From Collinsella sp. (lineage in GTDB: Bacteria; Actinomycetota; Coriobacteriia; Coriobacteriales; Coriobacteriaceae), in the NCBI GenBank assembly GCA_019414045.1, contig DXMW01000013.1, forward strand, positions 1 to 64,000: a stretch of DNA of 64,000 nt, given 5' to 3'. Positions 63,000-64,000 of this stretch are shown one piece after another; within the stretch, counting starts at the first letter, position 1, and the number at the start of each line of letters is the position of its first letter. The translations under genes and the position numbers were made by a program. A model generated the notes under the pieces. The model was not told where the DNA came from. It was given only the letters and a program-made list of their open reading frames with translations, and ran no database searches.

Positions 63000-63043
63000 G
63001 TCCGTGAGACCAACTTCTTCGGTGTAGTCGAGGGCAAATCCAT

Positions 63044-63071
63044 ATCTTAGACAAGAATTCGGGATTTGCAA
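63044..63071 (-). promoter_or_regulatory. Promoter P1 of the rpsP operon
   Basis: Minus strand -35 TTGCAA (63066-63071), 16-bp spacer, -10 TAAGAT (63044-63049). An upstream alternative to P2. Confidence 0.4.
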
Positions 63072-63102
63072 GCACATACACGCACCCCACATGAGCTGCG
63101 CG

Positions 63103-63108
63103 GTATAC
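63103..63108 (+). promoter_or_regulatory. -10 element of dinB
   Basis: TATACT on the plus strand, 47 bp before ATG 63155 and 8 bp before ATG 63116. No clear -35 and no SOS (LexA) box was recognised between it and rpsP. Confidence 0.4.
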
Positions 63109-63154
63109 TCATGACATGGAAAGACGCGAACATACATACGGTTATGAGGATGCC

Positions 63155-64000
63155 ATGGGCGTCACGCCGCCTCCCTGGACGGGTCCGGCAGTGGGCCTGA
63201 TGGACCTCGATGCGTTTTTTGCGAGCGTGGAAATGCTCGATCATCCCGAATGGCGCGGAAAGCCGCTCATCGTGGGCGGAGACGCCGATTCGCGTGGCGT
63301 CGTGTCCACGTGTTCGTATGAGGCACGTCGCTTTGGCGTGCACTCTGCCATGGCCTCGGCCGAGGCGCGGCGCTTGTGCCCGCAAGCCATTTGGACGCAC
63401 GGGCACTTTGATCGCTACCGCGAGGTGAGCGCGCAGGTCATGGCGATTCTCGCCGACGAGACCCCGCGCGTTGAGCGCGTATCCATCGACGAAGCCTTTA
63501 TCGATATCACACCGGGTCGCTTTGCGCCCGAAGACCCACTGCTGGTTGCGCGGCGTATAAGCGACCGCGTGGCAGCGCTGGGAGTGACGTGCTCCATCGG
63601 CGTGGGCTGCAACAAGACGGTTGCAAAGATCGCAAGCGAGCGGGATAAGCCGTTTGGGCTGACCATCGTGCGCCCCGGAACCGAGCAGCGCTTTTTGGCC
63701 GCGCTGCCGGTGTCTGCCATGAGCGGCATCGGACGCTCAGCCGAGGAGCGACTGCGCCGCATGCGCATCTACACCCTCGGCGAGCTATCACGTGCACCGG
63801 AATCCACCTTGGCCTCTATTTTTGGCGTCAACGGCGAACGCATGCGCCAGCGTGCGCTGGGACTCGAGGTTTCCGAAGTCACGAGTCTGGACGAGGAACG
63901 CGAGGTTAAATCGGTGAGCAATGAGCGCACCTTTGCGAAAGATTTGACTGAGCGTGGGGACATCGAAGCGGCGATTGCGCTGTTGGGAGAGTCAGTGGGA
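63155..64000 (+). CDS. dinB: DNA polymerase IV (DinB), 5' part
   Basis: Y-family translesion polymerase; the window ends inside the gene after 282 codons. Catalytic motifs: MDLDAFFASVEMLDHPEW (first metal Asp), then SYEARRFGVHSAMASAEA and VSIDEAFIDIT (second acidic pair), and helix-hairpin-helix GIGRSAEERLRRM. The start is uncertain: ATG 63155 has GAGGA four bases before; ATG 63116 lies 8 bp after a -10 box and would need a leaderless message. Divergent from the rpsP operon. Confidence 0.93.
   Translation, partial: MGVTPPPWTGPAVGLMDLDAFFASVEMLDHPEWRGKPLIVGGDADSRGVVSTCSYEARRFGVHSAMASAEARRLCPQAIWTHGHFDRYREVSAQVMAILADETPRVERVSIDEAFIDITPGRFAPEDPLLVARRISDRVAALGVTCSIGVGCNKTVAKIASERDKPFGLTIVRPGTEQRFLAALPVSAMSGIGRSAEERLRRMRIYTLGELSRAPESTLASIFGVNGERMRQRALGLEVSEVTSLDEEREVKSVSNERTFAKDLTERGDIEAAIALLGESVG

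Noticed and set aside
63116..63154. ATG 63116 as the dinB start
   Set aside because: In frame, but no ribosome site; it would require a leaderless message beginning at the -10-proximal ATG. Kept as an alternative only.

Overview
The window looks like chromosomal DNA of a high-GC actinobacterium, most probably a gut Coriobacteriia close to Collinsella. The pointers are an actinobacterial-type integration host factor (mihF) beside gmk and rpoZ, an LAxTG-type sortase motif, many GTG/TTG starts, an anaerobe's gene set (adhE, pyruvate phosphate dikinase with its regulator, the pyrK/pyrD dihydroorotate dehydrogenase pair) and no obvious respiratory genes. The genus is inference; no rRNA or other marker gene is present. 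No tRNA, rRNA or CRISPR array was recognised.

Layout. (1) 1-18968, minus strand: a long housekeeping train read from right to left: comEA-comEC-holA, rpsT, lepA-dus-hemW, two dnaJ genes (one with membrane segments), mtaB-phoH-ybeY-dgkA-era-recO, then rpsO and pnp. (2) 19182-21592, minus: mihF-gmk-rpoZ-thiI. (3) 21832-27155, minus: a complete pyrimidine operon pyrR-pyrB-pyrC-pyrK-pyrD-pyrF with a leader attenuator. (4) 27409-32596: an accessory island made of rpmB (plus), an internally deleted IS3-family element, and a broken A/T-rich surface protein gene carrying a G9 tract, a 17-bp tandem duplication and two apparently identical 233-bp repeats. (5) 32597-36098, plus: adhE and an orphan phosphotransferase gene. 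(6) 36275-62914, minus: the classical bacterial cluster rpsP-khpA-rimM-trmD-lepB, glyQ-glyS-ppsR-ppdK, rplS-rnhB, yraN-comM-dprA, trmFO-xerC, rpsB-tsf, pyrH-frr-uppS-cdsA-dxr-rseP-ispG-proS. (7) 63155-64000, plus: the start of dinB.

How the genes work together. Translation and RNA metabolism dominate (S2, S15, S16, S20, L19, L28, EF-Ts, EF4, RRF, two aminoacyl-tRNA synthetases, tRNA modification, RNA decay), together with isoprenoid and envelope lipid synthesis (dxr, ispG, uppS, cdsA, dgkA) and membrane proteolysis and export (rseP, lepB). DNA-uptake genes lie in two operons 33 kb apart (comEA-comEC and yraN-comM-dprA). These two operons share an identical 20-bp intergenic sequence, containing a TTTGGT direct repeat with an 11-bp step, at nearly the same distance from the first start codon. 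This is the best candidate here for an undescribed regulatory circuit.

The main surprises are: the shared competence box; a comM frameshift at a GC-dinucleotide run; a surface protein broken by a perfect 17-bp duplication and also carrying a G9 tract; a membrane-anchored DnaJ that ends after its first C-terminal domain; RseP with a winged-helix-like insertion of about 115 residues; and a XerC reading frame whose best start is AUA in an ATAG overlap with trmFO.
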